Of a stretch of 46,802 nt of DNA, positions 25,109 through 34,345 are shown piece by piece. This DNA is from Vineibacter terrae (lineage in GTDB: Bacteria; Pseudomonadota; Alphaproteobacteria; Reyranellales; Reyranellaceae). The stretch is from NCBI RefSeq assembly GCF_008039615.1, contig NZ_VDUZ01000067.1:1-46802 (forward strand). Direction: 5' to 3'. Both the position numbers and the translations under genes were made by a program. Each line of letters begins with the position of its first letter. The first letter of the stretch is position 1. The notes under the pieces were generated by a model. The model had not been told where the DNA came from, searched no databases, and was given only the letters and a program-made list of their open reading frames with translations.

Positions 25109-26275
25109 TTACGCCGCCTGGGCGGTGAACTCGCGCTCGATCTCGGCGTAGGCCCAGTCGAGCCACGGCATCAGCGCTGCGACATCGGCGGCCTCGACGG
25201 TGGCGCCGCACCAGATGCGCAGGCCCGGCGGGGCGTCGCGGTACGAGCCGAGATCATAGCCGGCCTTCTCGGCCTCCAGCAGGTCGGCCATTTTCTTGGC
25301 CGCCGCCGCCTGCTGCTTGGCGTCGAGCTGCGTGAACCACGGCGCCACGATGTTGAGGCACACCGAGGTGTTCGACCGGATCGAGGGCGACGCCGCCAGG
25401 AAGTCGATCCACGGCCGCTCGGCCACGAACTTCTCGATCACCGCGAGGTTGGCGTTGGAGCGCGCGATCAGGCCCTGCAGGCCGCCGGCCTGCTCGCCCC
25501 AGGCCAGGCCGTCGATCGCGTCCTCGACCGCCAGCATCGAGGGCGTGTTGATGGTCTCGCCCTTGAAGATGCCTTCCGACAGCTTGCCGCCTGACGTCAT
25601 GCGGAAGATCTTGGGCAGCGGCCAGGCCGGAGTGTAGGAGGTGAGCCGGGCCACGGCGCGCGGTGACAGCACCAGCATGCCGTGGGCGCCTTCGCCACCC
25701 ATCACCTTCTGCCAGCTCCAGGTCACGACATCGAGCTTGGTCCAGGGCAGGTCCATGGCGAACACCGCCGAGGTGGCGTCACAGATCGCCAGGCCTTCGC
25801 GGTCGTCGCGGATCCAGTCGGCATGCGGCACGCGCACGCCCGAGGTGGTGCCGTTCCAGGTGAACACCACGTCGCGGCCCCAGTCGACCAGCTGCAGGTC
25901 GGGCAGCTGGCCGTAAGGCGCGTTGAGCGTGCGTGCGTCCGCCAGCTTGAGCTGCTTGATGACGTCGTTGGCCCAGCCTTCGCCGAAGCTTTCCCAGGTC
26001 AGCACGTCGACGCCGCGCGCGCCCAGCATCGACCACAGCGCCATTTCCACGGCGCCGGTGTCCGAGGCCGGCACGATGCCGATGCGATAGTCGGCCGGAA
26101 TGCCCAGCAGCGCGCGGGTGCGGTCGATGACCTCCGCCAGCTTCTTCTTGCCGAGCTTGGAACGATGTGAGCGGCCGGTCGCCGCATCCTTGAGGGCTTC
26201 GGGCGACCATCCCGGCCGCTTGGCGCAGGGGCCCGAAGAGAAATCGGGACAATTCGGGCGAGCGTTCGGCTTCAT
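25109..26275 (-). CDS. serC: Phosphoserine aminotransferase SerC
   Basis: This 388-residue PLP enzyme converts 3-phosphohydroxypyruvate and glutamate to phosphoserine. The PLP lysine is Lys190 in [27 protein letters not shown] opens the protein, and the [15 protein letters not shown] and [13 protein letters not shown] segments bind cofactor and phosphate. It is of the longer archaeal/alphaproteobacterial type. It is upstream of serA on the same strand, so the two make the first steps of serine synthesis; the phosphatase SerB is not in the window. The leader contains a GC-rich hairpin (see the entry at 26276). Confidence 0.95.
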   Translation of the reverse strand: MKPNARPNCPDFSSGPCAKRPGWSPEALKDAATGRSHRSKLGKKKLAEVIDRTRALLGIPADYRIGIVPASDTGAVEMALWSMLGARGVDVLTWESFGEGWANDVIKQLKLADARTLNAPYGQLPDLQLVDWGRDVVFTWNGTTSGVRVPHADWIRDDREGLAICDATSAVFAMDLPWTKLDVVTWSWQKVMGGEGAHGMLVLSPRAVARLTSYTPAWPLPKIFRMTSGGKLSEGIFKGETINTPSMLAVEDAIDGLAWGEQAGGLQGLIARSNANLAVIEKFVAERPWIDFLAASPSIRSNTSVCLNIVAPWFTQLDAKQQAAAAKKMADLLEAEKAGYDLGSYRDAPPGLRIWCGATVEAADVAALMPWLDWAYAEIEREFTAQAA

Positions 26276-26345
26276 GCAGCCTCTCCCTTCCAGAAGAGAA
26301 GCGCCCCGGTGGGGGGGCGTGGCCCGCCCGCTGGTTAAGGCCCGG
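26276..26345 (-). other. serC leader with a GC-rich hairpin (repeat-like)
   Basis: Read on the minus strand, the leader carries CGCCCC...GGGGCG (loop of seven), then CTTCTCTTC and a GGGAGAGG ribosome-binding site. The hairpin resembles a degenerate half of element B. Alphaproteobacterial serC genes are known to carry a structured leader (the serC motif), but I cannot confirm a match to its consensus from memory. Confidence 0.35.
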
Positions 26346-26511
26346 CTCTGCTGCCGTCAAGTCAAATGGCGGTGCCAATTGTCACGCTTGTCCGTGTCCG
26401 GGGCGGCAGCCCGTGCCTGTCGGACATCGTGGAATACCCAGTCGCTGCTCCAGGCGCGCCACGGGCAGGCAACCGCCGAGATGATGTGCCGGCAACTGAT
26501 GCTTCCAGGTG

Positions 26512-28740
26512 CTACGGCGATGCCTGGCGCAAGGCAGCCACGACGGCGTCGATGTCGGCGCCGTTGCGGTAGGAGCGCGCGAAGCGCAGCCGCGGGCTGT
26601 CGGCGGTGAATGTCGGGTCCAGCGCTTTCAATGTCGCCAGCGCGGCGCGCGCCGCGTCGAGCTTGCCCTGGCGCGCCAGCGCCGCCGCGCTCGTCTCCAG
26701 GCAATCGCGGTCGGACGCTGCCCGCGCGCGGCAGGCTTCTGCGGCCTTGGCCGCCTCGGCGTCGCGGCCGAGCAGGAAGAGGGCACGCGCCTCGACCGAC
26801 AGCGCGGCCGAGCCCGGCACCGGATCGCGCTGGCGCGCCCGGGCCAGCGCCGCAAGCGCACCAGGCGAGTCGCCCACCAGCACCAGGGTGCCGGCGGCGC
26901 GCGCGAGCACGGCGGCATCGGTATCCTTGGCGCCGACGGCACGTCGGGCGTCGTCGCGGGCGTCGTCGTGCCGGCCCAGATGCGCCAGCACGGCGCTGCG
27001 CAGCGCCAGGGCCAGCGGTGCGTCGGGTGTCAGCGCCAGCGCGCCGTCCAGGCCGCGCAGCGCCGTCTCGAGTCCCTCGGGCGCGCCATCTGCCGGGTCC
27101 CAACGCCGCTCATAGGCGGCAAGGTAGGTGTCGGCCAGCGCCAGCTGCGCCGGCACATAGCCGGGGGCCGCTGCGGTCGCGCGCAGCAGCAGGCTGCGCG
27201 CCTGCAGCAGCGCCGCCCGAGCGTCCTTGCCGGCCAGCAGGCGCGCCTGCAGCACCAGGTCGTAAACGTCGGGTGGCGGCCGTGTCACCAGCGTCGTCGT
27301 CGGCGGTGCTGCCGGTGCCGGTGGCGGCGTCGGCGCTGCGTCGGCCGAGGTCTTCGAGGAGGGCGGCGGCGATGACGGCGGCGATGGCGCCGGTGCCGGC
27401 GCAGGCGCTGCTCCGGGTGCCGGCCGCAGCGGCCGCTTGGGGCTCTGCTCGTCCTGGCGCCGGGCCGCTTCCTCGGCCTTGCGGCGCGCTTCGGCGGCGC
27501 GGGCGCGGGCCTCCGCCTCCTGGCGGCGCTGCTCGGCCTCGGCGTCGGCGGTCTTGGGCTCGTCGCCCTTGCCGCTGGGGTTGGCGAGGGGGTTGTTGCG
27601 CCCGGACGTGACGTCGAGCATCGCCACCAGCGTGCTCACCACCCTGCCGGTGACCTCGTCCTGGATGTCGAACACGGCGCCGGCCTCGCGGTCATAGCGC
27701 TCGGCCCAGTCGGAGCGGCCGGTCCAGGCATCGATCAGCTCGGCCGAGATGCGCAGCCGGCCGCCGTCGCGGCGCACGCTGCCCACCAGCGCATGCGTGA
27801 TGCCAAGCTCGCGCGCCAGCTGGCGGATGTCGGCCTTGCGGCCCTTCCACGCGAACGACGTGCTGCGGCCGAAGACGCGCAGGTTCTGCTGGTTGGCCAG
27901 CACCGCCATCTTGGACAGCGCCGTGATGATGTCCTCGGTGATGCCGTCGCTGAAATATTCCTGGTCCTGCCCGGCCGGGCTCTCGAACGGCAGCACGATG
28001 ATGGCGACGCCGGCGGGGCGCCAGGCCGCCGACCACGGCCAGGTGCCGGCCAGCCACGTGCCCGCGCCGACGGCGCCGGCCAGCAGCAGCAGCACGGCCA
28101 GCGCGGCCGCCACGCGCCGCAGCGTTGCCGGTTGCCGCGGCGGGGCCGTGCTTGGCGTCCTTGCCGGCATGTCGCTGCCGGGCGGCGCCGTCGCTGCCCG
28201 CGGCGCGGCGCTGTCGGCCGGCCGCACCCGCCAGGCATGCACGGCGCGGGCGATGTTCTTCACCGAACGCGGCCCGAGGTCGTCGAACGCCACGGGCAGC
28301 TTGCCCTGCACCTGCTCGCGCACCACGCCCGAGACGCAGATCGTGCCCGGCTCGGCCAGCGCCTCAAGCCGCGCGGCGACGTTGACGCCGTCGCCCAGGA
28401 TATCGCTGCCGTCGACGATGATGTCGCCCAGGTTGATGCCGATGCGCAGCCGGAAGCGCCGGGGCTCGGGCTCGGCGGCGCCGCGCGCGGCCATGGTGGC
28501 CTGGATGGCGAGCGCGCCGGCGACGGCGTCGATGATGCTGGCGAACTCGAACAGCAGCCCGTCGCCTTGCGAGCCCACGAGCCGGCCGCGATGCGCCGCC
28601 GCCAGCGGCAGGATGGCCTCGCGATGCGCCCGCCAGGCCGCCACCGTGCCGGCTTCGTCGGCCCCGACCAGCCGGCTGTAGCCGACCACATCGGCGCAGA
28701 CGATCGCCGCCAGCCGGCGCTCGACGCGCGCCTCGTTCAC
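26512..28740 (-). CDS. Class III cyclase-domain / TolB-like / TPR membrane protein
   Basis: This is a 742-residue multidomain protein. Residues 1-170 form a class III nucleotide cyclase domain: metal aspartates Asp17 (CADVVGYSR) and Asp60 (GSQGDGLLFEF), with Asp117, Asn120 and Arg124 in GDGVNVAARLE. The substrate lysine that usually precedes GDG is glycine here (about 56), so activity is uncertain. A membrane helix spans about 210-231. A TolB-N-like/FlgO-like domain follows (about 245-375, with YFSDGITEDIITALSK), then a charged AEAEQRRQEAEARARAAEAR coiled coil, a Pro-rich linker, and TPR-like helices. The cyclase domain is cytoplasmic and the rest periplasmic. The start gap is shared with the MNT gene. 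Confidence 0.85.
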   Translation of the reverse strand: MNEARVERRLAAIVCADVVGYSRLVGADEAGTVAAWRAHREAILPLAAAHRGRLVGSQGDGLLFEFASIIDAVAGALAIQATMAARGAAEPEPRRFRLRIGINLGDIIVDGSDILGDGVNVAARLEALAEPGTICVSGVVREQVQGKLPVAFDDLGPRSVKNIARAVHAWRVRPADSAAPRAATAPPGSDMPARTPSTAPPRQPATLRRVAAALAVLLLLAGAVGAGTWLAGTWPWSAAWRPAGVAIIVLPFESPAGQDQEYFSDGITEDIITALSKMAVLANQQNLRVFGRSTSFAWKGRKADIRQLARELGITHALVGSVRRDGGRLRISAELIDAWTGRSDWAERYDREAGAVFDIQDEVTGRVVSTLVAMLDVTSGRNNPLANPSGKGDEPKTADAEAEQRRQEAEARARAAEARRKAEEAARRQDEQSPKRPLRPAPGAAPAPAPAPSPPSSPPPSSKTSADAAPTPPPAPAAPPTTTLVTRPPPDVYDLVLQARLLAGKDARAALLQARSLLLRATAAAPGYVPAQLALADTYLAAYERRWDPADGAPEGLETALRGLDGALALTPDAPLALALRSAVLAHLGRHDDARDDARRAVGAKDTDAAVLARAAGTLVLVGDSPGALAALARARQRDPVPGSAALSVEARALFLLGRDAEAAKAAEACRARAASDRDCLETSAAALARQGKLDAARAALATLKALDPTFTADSPRLRFARSYRNGADIDAVVAALRQASP

Positions 28741-28846
28741 GGGGCTCCCCTCATGATGTGGGGTTTATCACGGCCGAACCGGCGACGCACCGCACGTCAG
28801 CACGCGGTGCGCCCCGTGTTTTGAGCCATGCCGCTCGATTTCAAGC

Positions 28847-28852
28847 TATAAT
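28847..28852 (+). promoter_or_regulatory. Consensus -10 box abutting the MNT start codon
   Basis: TATAAT lies 5 bases before the ATG at 28858. A TTGAGC at 28821-28826 is the best -35 candidate but is 20 bases away. Transcription would begin at or within the start codon, so the mRNA is predicted to be leaderless. Confidence 0.5.
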
Positions 28853-28857
28853 GTGCT

Positions 28858-29169
28858 ATGGATAATGTCATCCCGATCGCCGCCGAATATAAACGCCGTG
28901 TGGAAGCTGCGCTCCCTGGCCGTGTGGCCAAGGTCGTGCTGTTCGGGTCACGGGCACGCGGTGACGCAGACGCAGATTCCGACTGGGATGTCGCCGTCTT
29001 CCTGCGCGACGATGTCGGTTCGCGCGAGCTTGATGTTCTGGCCGACGTCGGAACGGCGCTGCTACTCCAGACGGGGGCTGTAATCCAGCCTGTGCCATTG
29101 CCAATTTCGCGCGAGAACGAGGACAGCCTTTTCCTGAGGCACATCCGTCGCGACGGTGTCCTTGTATGA
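28858..29169 (+). CDS. MNT-type nucleotidyltransferase (putative antitoxin)
   Basis: This 103-residue minimal nucleotidyltransferase has the core GSRARGDADADSDWDVAVF (about 31-49): the GS and D-x-D residues that bind nucleotide and magnesium. Such proteins pair with HEPN-domain proteins as toxin-antitoxin systems, where the MNT partner AMPylates the HEPN toxin. The downstream HEPN gene overlaps by four bases (ATGA). The upstream promoter suggests a leaderless mRNA. The module sits between two convergent cyclase-domain genes and has less GC-biased wobble positions than its neighbours, consistent with acquisition; that is an impression, not a count. Confidence 0.85.
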   Translation: MDNVIPIAAEYKRRVEAALPGRVAKVVLFGSRARGDADADSDWDVAVFLRDDVGSRELDVLADVGTALLLQTGAVIQPVPLPISRENEDSLFLRHIRRDGVLV

Positions 29170-29549
29170 TGGAAGCTGCCCATCGCCGGCTTGCCTTCGC
29201 CGAACGGTTGCTGGGCGAGCTGGACGGAATTGATCCCGAGCGGGCGCCGACGTCAGCCATTCACACGGGGTACTATGCGATGTTCCATGCGGCGACCGCC
29301 GTGATTATCGCTGCAGGAGAGGATCCCCCGCAGACGCACTCGGGTGTCATCGCACGCTTTTCTCGGCTGGTTATCCAGCGCAGCTTGCCAACCGATCAGA
29401 GCGTGGCGGTGTTGGGGCGCGCCCAAGCTGCGCGGCAGCTGGCTGACTACGATGAAGCGGCGCGTGGGCTGGAAACAAAAGCGCACGACGTGCTGCAGCA
29501 GTCGCCGACGTTCGTCGCGTTCTGTCGCAGGATGATTTCGGGCAGCTGA
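29166..29549 (+). CDS. HEPN-domain protein, UPF0332 type (putative toxin)
   Basis: This 127-residue all-alpha protein has the UPF0332/HEPN pattern: TGYYAMFHAATAVI (34-47), THSGVIARF (57-65) and QAARQLADYDEAAR near the C-terminus. In MNT/HEPN systems this partner is the candidate RNase toxin. The usual C-terminal R-x4-6-H motif is not evident; the only match, Arg26-x6-His33, lies before the YYAMF helix, so catalysis is uncertain. Two start codons are possible (29166 overlapping the MNT stop by four bases, or 29169). It ends 12 bases from the stop of the convergent cyclase gene. Confidence 0.82.
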   Translation: MMEAAHRRLAFAERLLGELDGIDPERAPTSAIHTGYYAMFHAATAVIIAAGEDPPQTHSGVIARFSRLVIQRSLPTDQSVAVLGRAQAARQLADYDEAARGLETKAHDVLQQSPTFVAFCRRMISGS

Positions 29550-29561
29550 GGTCCTCAGGCA

Positions 29562-30776
29562 CTACAGCAGCGCCGGGTCGATCGTGAACAGCTCCTGTGC
29601 GCGGCCGACGCCGCGCAACGCGTAGCGTCCGACCGAGACGAGGTGGGCGCGCTCGGCTTCGGGGGCCGCTGCCACGAAGTCGGATGACAGCACGATGTGC
29701 CGGTCGACTGAGCTGCACATCGAGGCGATGCGGCTGACCTCGTTCACCGCCGGCCCCACGACGGTGAAGTCCAGCCGCTCGCGGCTGCCGATATTGCCGT
29801 AGAACACGTCGCCGATATGCAGGCCGAGATAGACCGCGGTCACCGGCCGGCTCTCGTCGGTGCGCCGTGCGTTCAGCACCCTGAGCCGCTCGCGCAGCGC
29901 CGCCTCGGCCTGCAGCGCGCTGCGGCACGCCTGGGCGCGGTCCTCCGACTTGAAGATCGCGAGCGTGCCGTCGCCCATCAGCTTCAGCACCTCGCCGCCG
30001 GCCTCGCGGATGGAGGTGATCACGGCGTCGGCGTAGTCGTTGAGCAGCGGGATGATCTCGTCGGGCGGCGCCGTGTCGGAGATCGTGGTGTAGCCGTGCA
30101 GGTCGGAGAACCACAGCACGGCGTTGATGCGCTCGGCCACGCCGCGCGAGATGCGGCCGCTGAGCACGCGCTGGCCGGCGTCCTGGCCGAGATAGACCTC
30201 GACCAGCGTGCCCGCGATGCGGGCCAGCGACGCGCATTTGATCGCCAGCGCCAGGGACGGCACCAGCCGGCGCAAGGCCGCCAGGGTGGACTCGCGGAAG
30301 CCGCCGGGGCGCGCTGTCATCCATGACGAATAGACGCAATCCATCTCGCCGATCGTGCCTTTGTCGGCGAAGCGTTGCACCATGGCGAGGTAGTCGGTCT
30401 GTCCCTGCTCGCGCAGCGACTGAAGCTGCGAGAAGCTCACCGGATCGGCCGGCCCCAGTCGGCAGCGCAGCTCGTCGGTGCCGGTCTGCAGGATGTGGTA
30501 GAAGGCGCTGTTCTGCCAGTTCTCCGCCGCTTCGCCCACATTGGTCGGGCCGTACTCGACGACGGCGCTTTCCTCGACGCCGTCATCGCGCCAGCGAAAC
30601 GCACGCCCCTCATAGATGGGATGCAGCGTGTCGATGATCGTTATGCCGCGCGCCAGCTCGAGCCCGACCTGGCTGCATCGCGCGCAAAACCCGTCCATCA
30701 GGTCGGTCTCCGAGGCGCCGGCCAGGCCGCGATGCACCACCCATGATGCTATCTGCTCGATATCGATGTCGTTCAT
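29562..30776 (-). CDS. Adenylate/guanylate cyclase domain protein with N-terminal sensor-like region
   Basis: In this 404-residue soluble protein the N-terminal half (about 1-200) is a helical/GAF-like region without recognisable metal or haem motif, the likely sensory part. The C-terminal class III cyclase domain has FSDLHGYTTISD (first metal Asp), the lysine and second Asp in LKLMGDGTLAIF, then FTVVGPAVNEVSRI, where the base-binding Asp is proline, with Asn and Arg retained. This variant occurs in many adenylate cyclase-like proteins. There is no membrane helix. The ATG at 30774-30776 is preferred (MNDIDIEQIA). Its gene converges on the MNT/HEPN pair. Confidence 0.84.
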   Translation of the reverse strand: MNDIDIEQIASWVVHRGLAGASETDLMDGFCARCSQVGLELARGITIIDTLHPIYEGRAFRWRDDGVEESAVVEYGPTNVGEAAENWQNSAFYHILQTGTDELRCRLGPADPVSFSQLQSLREQGQTDYLAMVQRFADKGTIGEMDCVYSSWMTARPGGFRESTLAALRRLVPSLALAIKCASLARIAGTLVEVYLGQDAGQRVLSGRISRGVAERINAVLWFSDLHGYTTISDTAPPDEIIPLLNDYADAVITSIREAGGEVLKLMGDGTLAIFKSEDRAQACRSALQAEAALRERLRVLNARRTDESRPVTAVYLGLHIGDVFYGNIGSRERLDFTVVGPAVNEVSRIASMCSSVDRHIVLSSDFVAAAPEAERAHLVSVGRYALRGVGRAQELFTIDPALL

Positions 30777-30823
30777 GGGCTTTACCTGGGATCGCCGGCG
30801 CCAATCAGCCAGAGGATATCCTG

Positions 30824-31180
30824 TCATTCTCGCCGGAATATGTCAGGTCCGACGGTGAGCACGCCGTCGACCAAGCGTCCCGTCGCCGTGAACCCGGAAT
30901 CGTCGACGAAATGCAGGTCATTGCCGCGCGCCGTGTACCGGCCGGTGTAGGCGCCTTTGCGCGTGCCGCGGGCCTCGTCGTAGCGTCCGTCCGATCGCAG
31001 CTCGAGCCGGATATGGCTGTCCGCCGTGACCCACATGCCCACGAAGCGCTGCTCAGTCATGGGAGGCTCCGGTTGTGCGATGGCCGTCGTGGCCGCGATT
31101 GCGCCGGCGCCGGCGGCCATCGCCACCATTGCGCGCAGCACGAGGCGACGTGTCGTGCAGTCCGTCGATGCGTATCTCAT
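30824..31180 (-). CDS. Atu4866-like exported protein
   Basis: This 118-residue precursor has a long N-terminal export signal carrying paired arginines (TTRRLVLRAMVAMAAGAGAI), cleaved after about residue 35. The mature domain matches the small Atu4866 family: VGMWVTADSHIRLELRSDG, YDEARGTRKGAYTGRY and FVDDSGFTATGRLVDGVL. The fold is a small beta barrel; ligand and role are unknown. Its ATG overlaps the stop codon of the frameshifted carboxymuconolactone-decarboxylase-like gene, so the two form an operon opposite the AraC regulator. Confidence 0.78.
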   Translation of the reverse strand: MRYASTDCTTRRLVLRAMVAMAAGAGAIAATTAIAQPEPPMTEQRFVGMWVTADSHIRLELRSDGRYDEARGTRKGAYTGRYTARGNDLHFVDDSGFTATGRLVDGVLTVGPDIFRRE

Positions 31181-31634
31181 TGCGGTTCTCCGGCCAGGTC
31201 TCTTTTACCGAACAGCTCGATCAACGCCTGCGCTGCGTCGATGGCGCGCGGAAAGCCAGCGTGCACGGTGGTCAGGTAGACGACCTCCTTCAGGTCGTCC
31301 CGGGTCACGCCGATGTTGAGCGCATAGCCGGCATGGATCTTCATCTGCGCCCGATTGCCCAGCGCGGTGAACGCCGCCACCGTCGCCAGCTGGCGCGTGC
31401 GCGGATCGAGGCCCGGCCTCGCCCAGACATCACCCAGGGCATAGTCGGTGATCGCATCGGCCAGGAACGGGCCTCCCGGCGCAACCCCTCGAGCGCCGGC
31501 TGGCTCTTGCCTGCGTTCAAGGTGCTCACCACCGCCTCGCCGCGCTGGCGGCGCTCGCTTTTGATCGGATCGGCAACCGCCGGGAAGGCCGCGGCGGTGA
31601 TCACGGCGGCGGCCAGCATGTGCTTCATGGTCAT
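31177..31634 (-). pseudogene. Carboxymuconolactone decarboxylase-like protein, broken by a one-base frameshift
   Basis: The 5' part (from the ATG at 31632-31634) encodes MTMKHMLAAAVITAAAFPAVADPI, a signal peptide, and continues to ...KSQPALEGL. The 3' part in another frame encodes ADAITDYALGDVWARPGLDP and a complete CMD/AhpD-fold C-terminus. Adding one base to the C4 run at 31485-31488 joins them as a protein of about 152 residues. The family motif with Cys-x2-Cys is absent, as in the exported CMD subgroup. Its stop overlaps the Atu4866-like gene by four bases. A sequencing error cannot be excluded. Confidence 0.72.
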
Positions 31635-31999
31635 TGTGGTGCTCCGAGTCAGTAGGGGCTTGCCGTGGGACGGACGATCATCTCGCCGGCATCGCTCCCT
31701 GGGGCTATAGATCCGGCGCACCGCGCCGGCCGACGCTGGGAATGTGGTTGCAGCGCTTGCCATGGCGGTAGACTGGAACTGGCCGGTTCTTGCCTGATCC
31801 TCCACAACCGCGATGTCGTTATCGGCTATCGCCGCGCCGCCGCCTATGATGTGCCATGGCGTTCATCTTCACTGTCATCCCGAGCGCCAGCGAGGGATCT
31901 CCCGCGAACGGCGCATCGTGCGTCTTTCGCGGGAGATCCCTCGCTGGCGCTCGGGATGACCGTCTGTGGCTATGATGTGTGACGGGACAGGTCGCGAAA
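31635..31999. other. Divergent regulatory gap (CMD-like gene / AraC gene) containing element C2
   Basis: These 365 bases separate the divergent CMD-like and AraC genes. Apart from the perfect inverted repeat C2 (31874-31960), I see no coding potential with start, length or homology. AraC-family binding sites are expected near the CMD-like start (31635-31860), but no convincing direct repeat was found by eye. Confidence 0.5.
31874..31960. repeat. Palindromic element C2, perfect 35-base inverted repeat
   Basis: The arms 31874-31908 and 31926-31960 are exact reverse complements over 35 bases, starting GTCATCCCGAGCGCCAGCGA. The 17-base centre has its own GCGCATCGTGCG pairing. It lies 40 bases upstream of the AraC start. 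As the only copy within a divergent promoter region, it could affect araC transcription. Confidence 0.9.
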
Positions 32000-32917
<918 letters not shown>

Positions 32918-32935
32918 AGGTGCGTGCGCAAATAA

Positions 32936-32972
32936 AGAGCCCCGTCCCGAACGAGGCGGGAAGCGGGGCTCT
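32936..32972 (+). terminator. Hairpin terminator after the AraC gene
   Basis: AGAGCCCCG (32936-32944) pairs with CGGGGCTCT (32964-32972), and TCCCG/CGGGA inside extends the stem. It begins 18 bases after the stop codon. No long T-run follows (TGTGGG), so release may need Rho. Confidence 0.65.
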
Positions 32973-33456
32973 GTGGGCGTCTGCCCGGGCCGCTCGTGGA
33001 GAGTGGCCTCTATCGGACCTCGGCTCCAGCGCCTGGCCTAGGACGCTGGTCGTCGGTTCGCTCTGTCATGCCATATCGATTTGTTGGTGACCCGGATCGT
33101 GCCCTGGCCAGGGTTGTGATCGCATGTCCAGGTCATGGTCCTGATGATCGCTCACCAAGACCCGGGTCGCTGGCCCGGCGGAGTGTTCATGCGATGCATG
33201 CCTCCCGAGCTGGTTGCCGATCCGCCTGTCGTCCCGCGCTGCCAGCAGCGCCACCCTTCGTCGCGCTAACGGCGCGCAAGGGGGACCAACAGACACACGA
33301 AACGTGTGCCTCTTGGCCGCCGGAGTCAAGAGCAACTGTGGTGGATGAGCGCTTGGTCGATTGCCGCCGCATCGACAATGCGGACAAGTTCGCGGCGGAC
33401 GCCGCCGCGTGGCGCGCCTAAGTTGCCGCGCATCGTTTTGCGGCAGCAGGTCGGCA
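32973..33456. other. Non-coding gap before pdxJ
   Basis: About 480 bases lie between the AraC terminator and pdxJ. I see no gene with a plausible start and homology, no tRNA and no clear repeat. A CACAC/GTGTG inverted segment (ACACACGAAACGTGTGC, near 33292-33308) could form a short hairpin. The pdxJ promoter must lie here, but no convincing -35/-10 pair was found by eye. Confidence 0.5.
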
Positions 33457-34194
33457 ATGAGCACGAGTCGTATCCGTCTGGGCGTCAACGTCGATCACGT
33501 TGCCACCGTGCGCAACGCGCGCGGCGGGCGGCATCCCGACCCGGTGCGCGCTGCACTGCTGGCGGCGGAAGCGGGTGCCGACGGCATCACGGCGCATCTG
33601 CGCGAGGATCGCCGCCATATCGCCGATGCCGATATCGAGCGGCTGGTGCGCGAGGTGCCGCTGCCGTTGAACTTCGAGATGGCGGCGACCGACGAGATGG
33701 TCGGCATCGCGCTGCGGCACAAGCCGCACGCGGCCTGCATCGTGCCTGAGCGCCGCGAGGAGCGCACCACCGAGGGCGGCCTCGATGCCGCCGGCCAGCA
33801 CAACCACCTGGCGCCGCGCGTGCAGCGCCTGCGCGAAGCGGGCATCCGGGTGTCGCTGTTCATCGAGCCCGACCGGCGCCAGCTCGACGCTGCCGTGGCG
33901 CTGGGCGCGCCGGTGGTCGAATTGCACACCGGCCGTTACTGCGAGCTCGACGGCAGCGCGCGCGACGCCGAGCTGGAGCGGCTGCGCAAGGCGGCTGCCG
34001 TTTGCGCTGCGCTGGGGCTGGAGTGCCACATGGGCCACGGCCTATCCTACGACAATGTCGAGGCGGTCGCCGCCATCCCGGAGGTGACGGAGCTGAACAT
34101 CGGCCACTTCCTGGTCGGCGAGGCGATCTTCATCGGCTGGAAGGCAAGCCTGGCCGAGATGCGCCGCCTGATGGATAAGGCACGCGGCATCTGA
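33457..34194 (+). CDS. pdxJ: Pyridoxine 5'-phosphate synthase PdxJ
   Basis: This 245-residue TIM-barrel enzyme condenses 1-deoxyxylulose 5-phosphate with aminoacetone phosphate in de novo vitamin B6 synthesis. The opening [18 protein letters not shown], the [13 protein letters not shown] segment with the catalytic histidine region, [26 protein letters not shown] and the final [16 protein letters not shown] are all intact. The ATG at 33457 gives the expected N-terminus; the longer frame upstream has no family similarity. It normally precedes acpS, lepB, rnc and era; here an unrelated 2.5-kb block intervenes. Confidence 0.95.
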   Translation: MSTSRIRLGVNVDHVATVRNARGGRHPDPVRAALLAAEAGADGITAHLREDRRHIADADIERLVREVPLPLNFEMAATDEMVGIALRHKPHAACIVPERREERTTEGGLDAAGQHNHLAPRVQRLREAGIRVSLFIEPDRRQLDAAVALGAPVVELHTGRYCELDGSARDAELERLRKAAAVCAALGLECHMGHGLSYDNVEAVAAIPEVTELNIGHFLVGEAIFIGWKASLAEMRRLMDKARGI

Positions 34195-34345
34195 GGCCGA
34201 TCGTATCCTGCGGCGGCGCTTCCATCGTCATCCCGCCTTCACAGTCATCCATGTTCCCCAGGGCTGCGCCCAGCGGCGTTGGAGCGTCATGAACATCGAG
34301 CTGCTGCTGCTCTCCCTGTCATCGTCGCCTCACCGGGAACGGGTG

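Noticed and set aside
26276-26345. Firm call of a serC riboswitch or leader motif
   Set aside because: The hairpin is present, but I cannot match it to the known consensus without a model, and it resembles a decayed B repeat.
28858-29549. A new toxin-antitoxin class
   Set aside because: The two proteins fit the known MNT/HEPN scheme. Only the setting between cyclase genes is unusual.
32936-32972. Firm call of an intrinsic terminator after araC
   Set aside because: The stem is strong but no T-run follows, so it is given only as a probable terminator.
32973-33456. A tRNA, small RNA or short gene before pdxJ
   Set aside because: No cloverleaf, no CCA-type end and no reading frame with a good start and family similarity were found.
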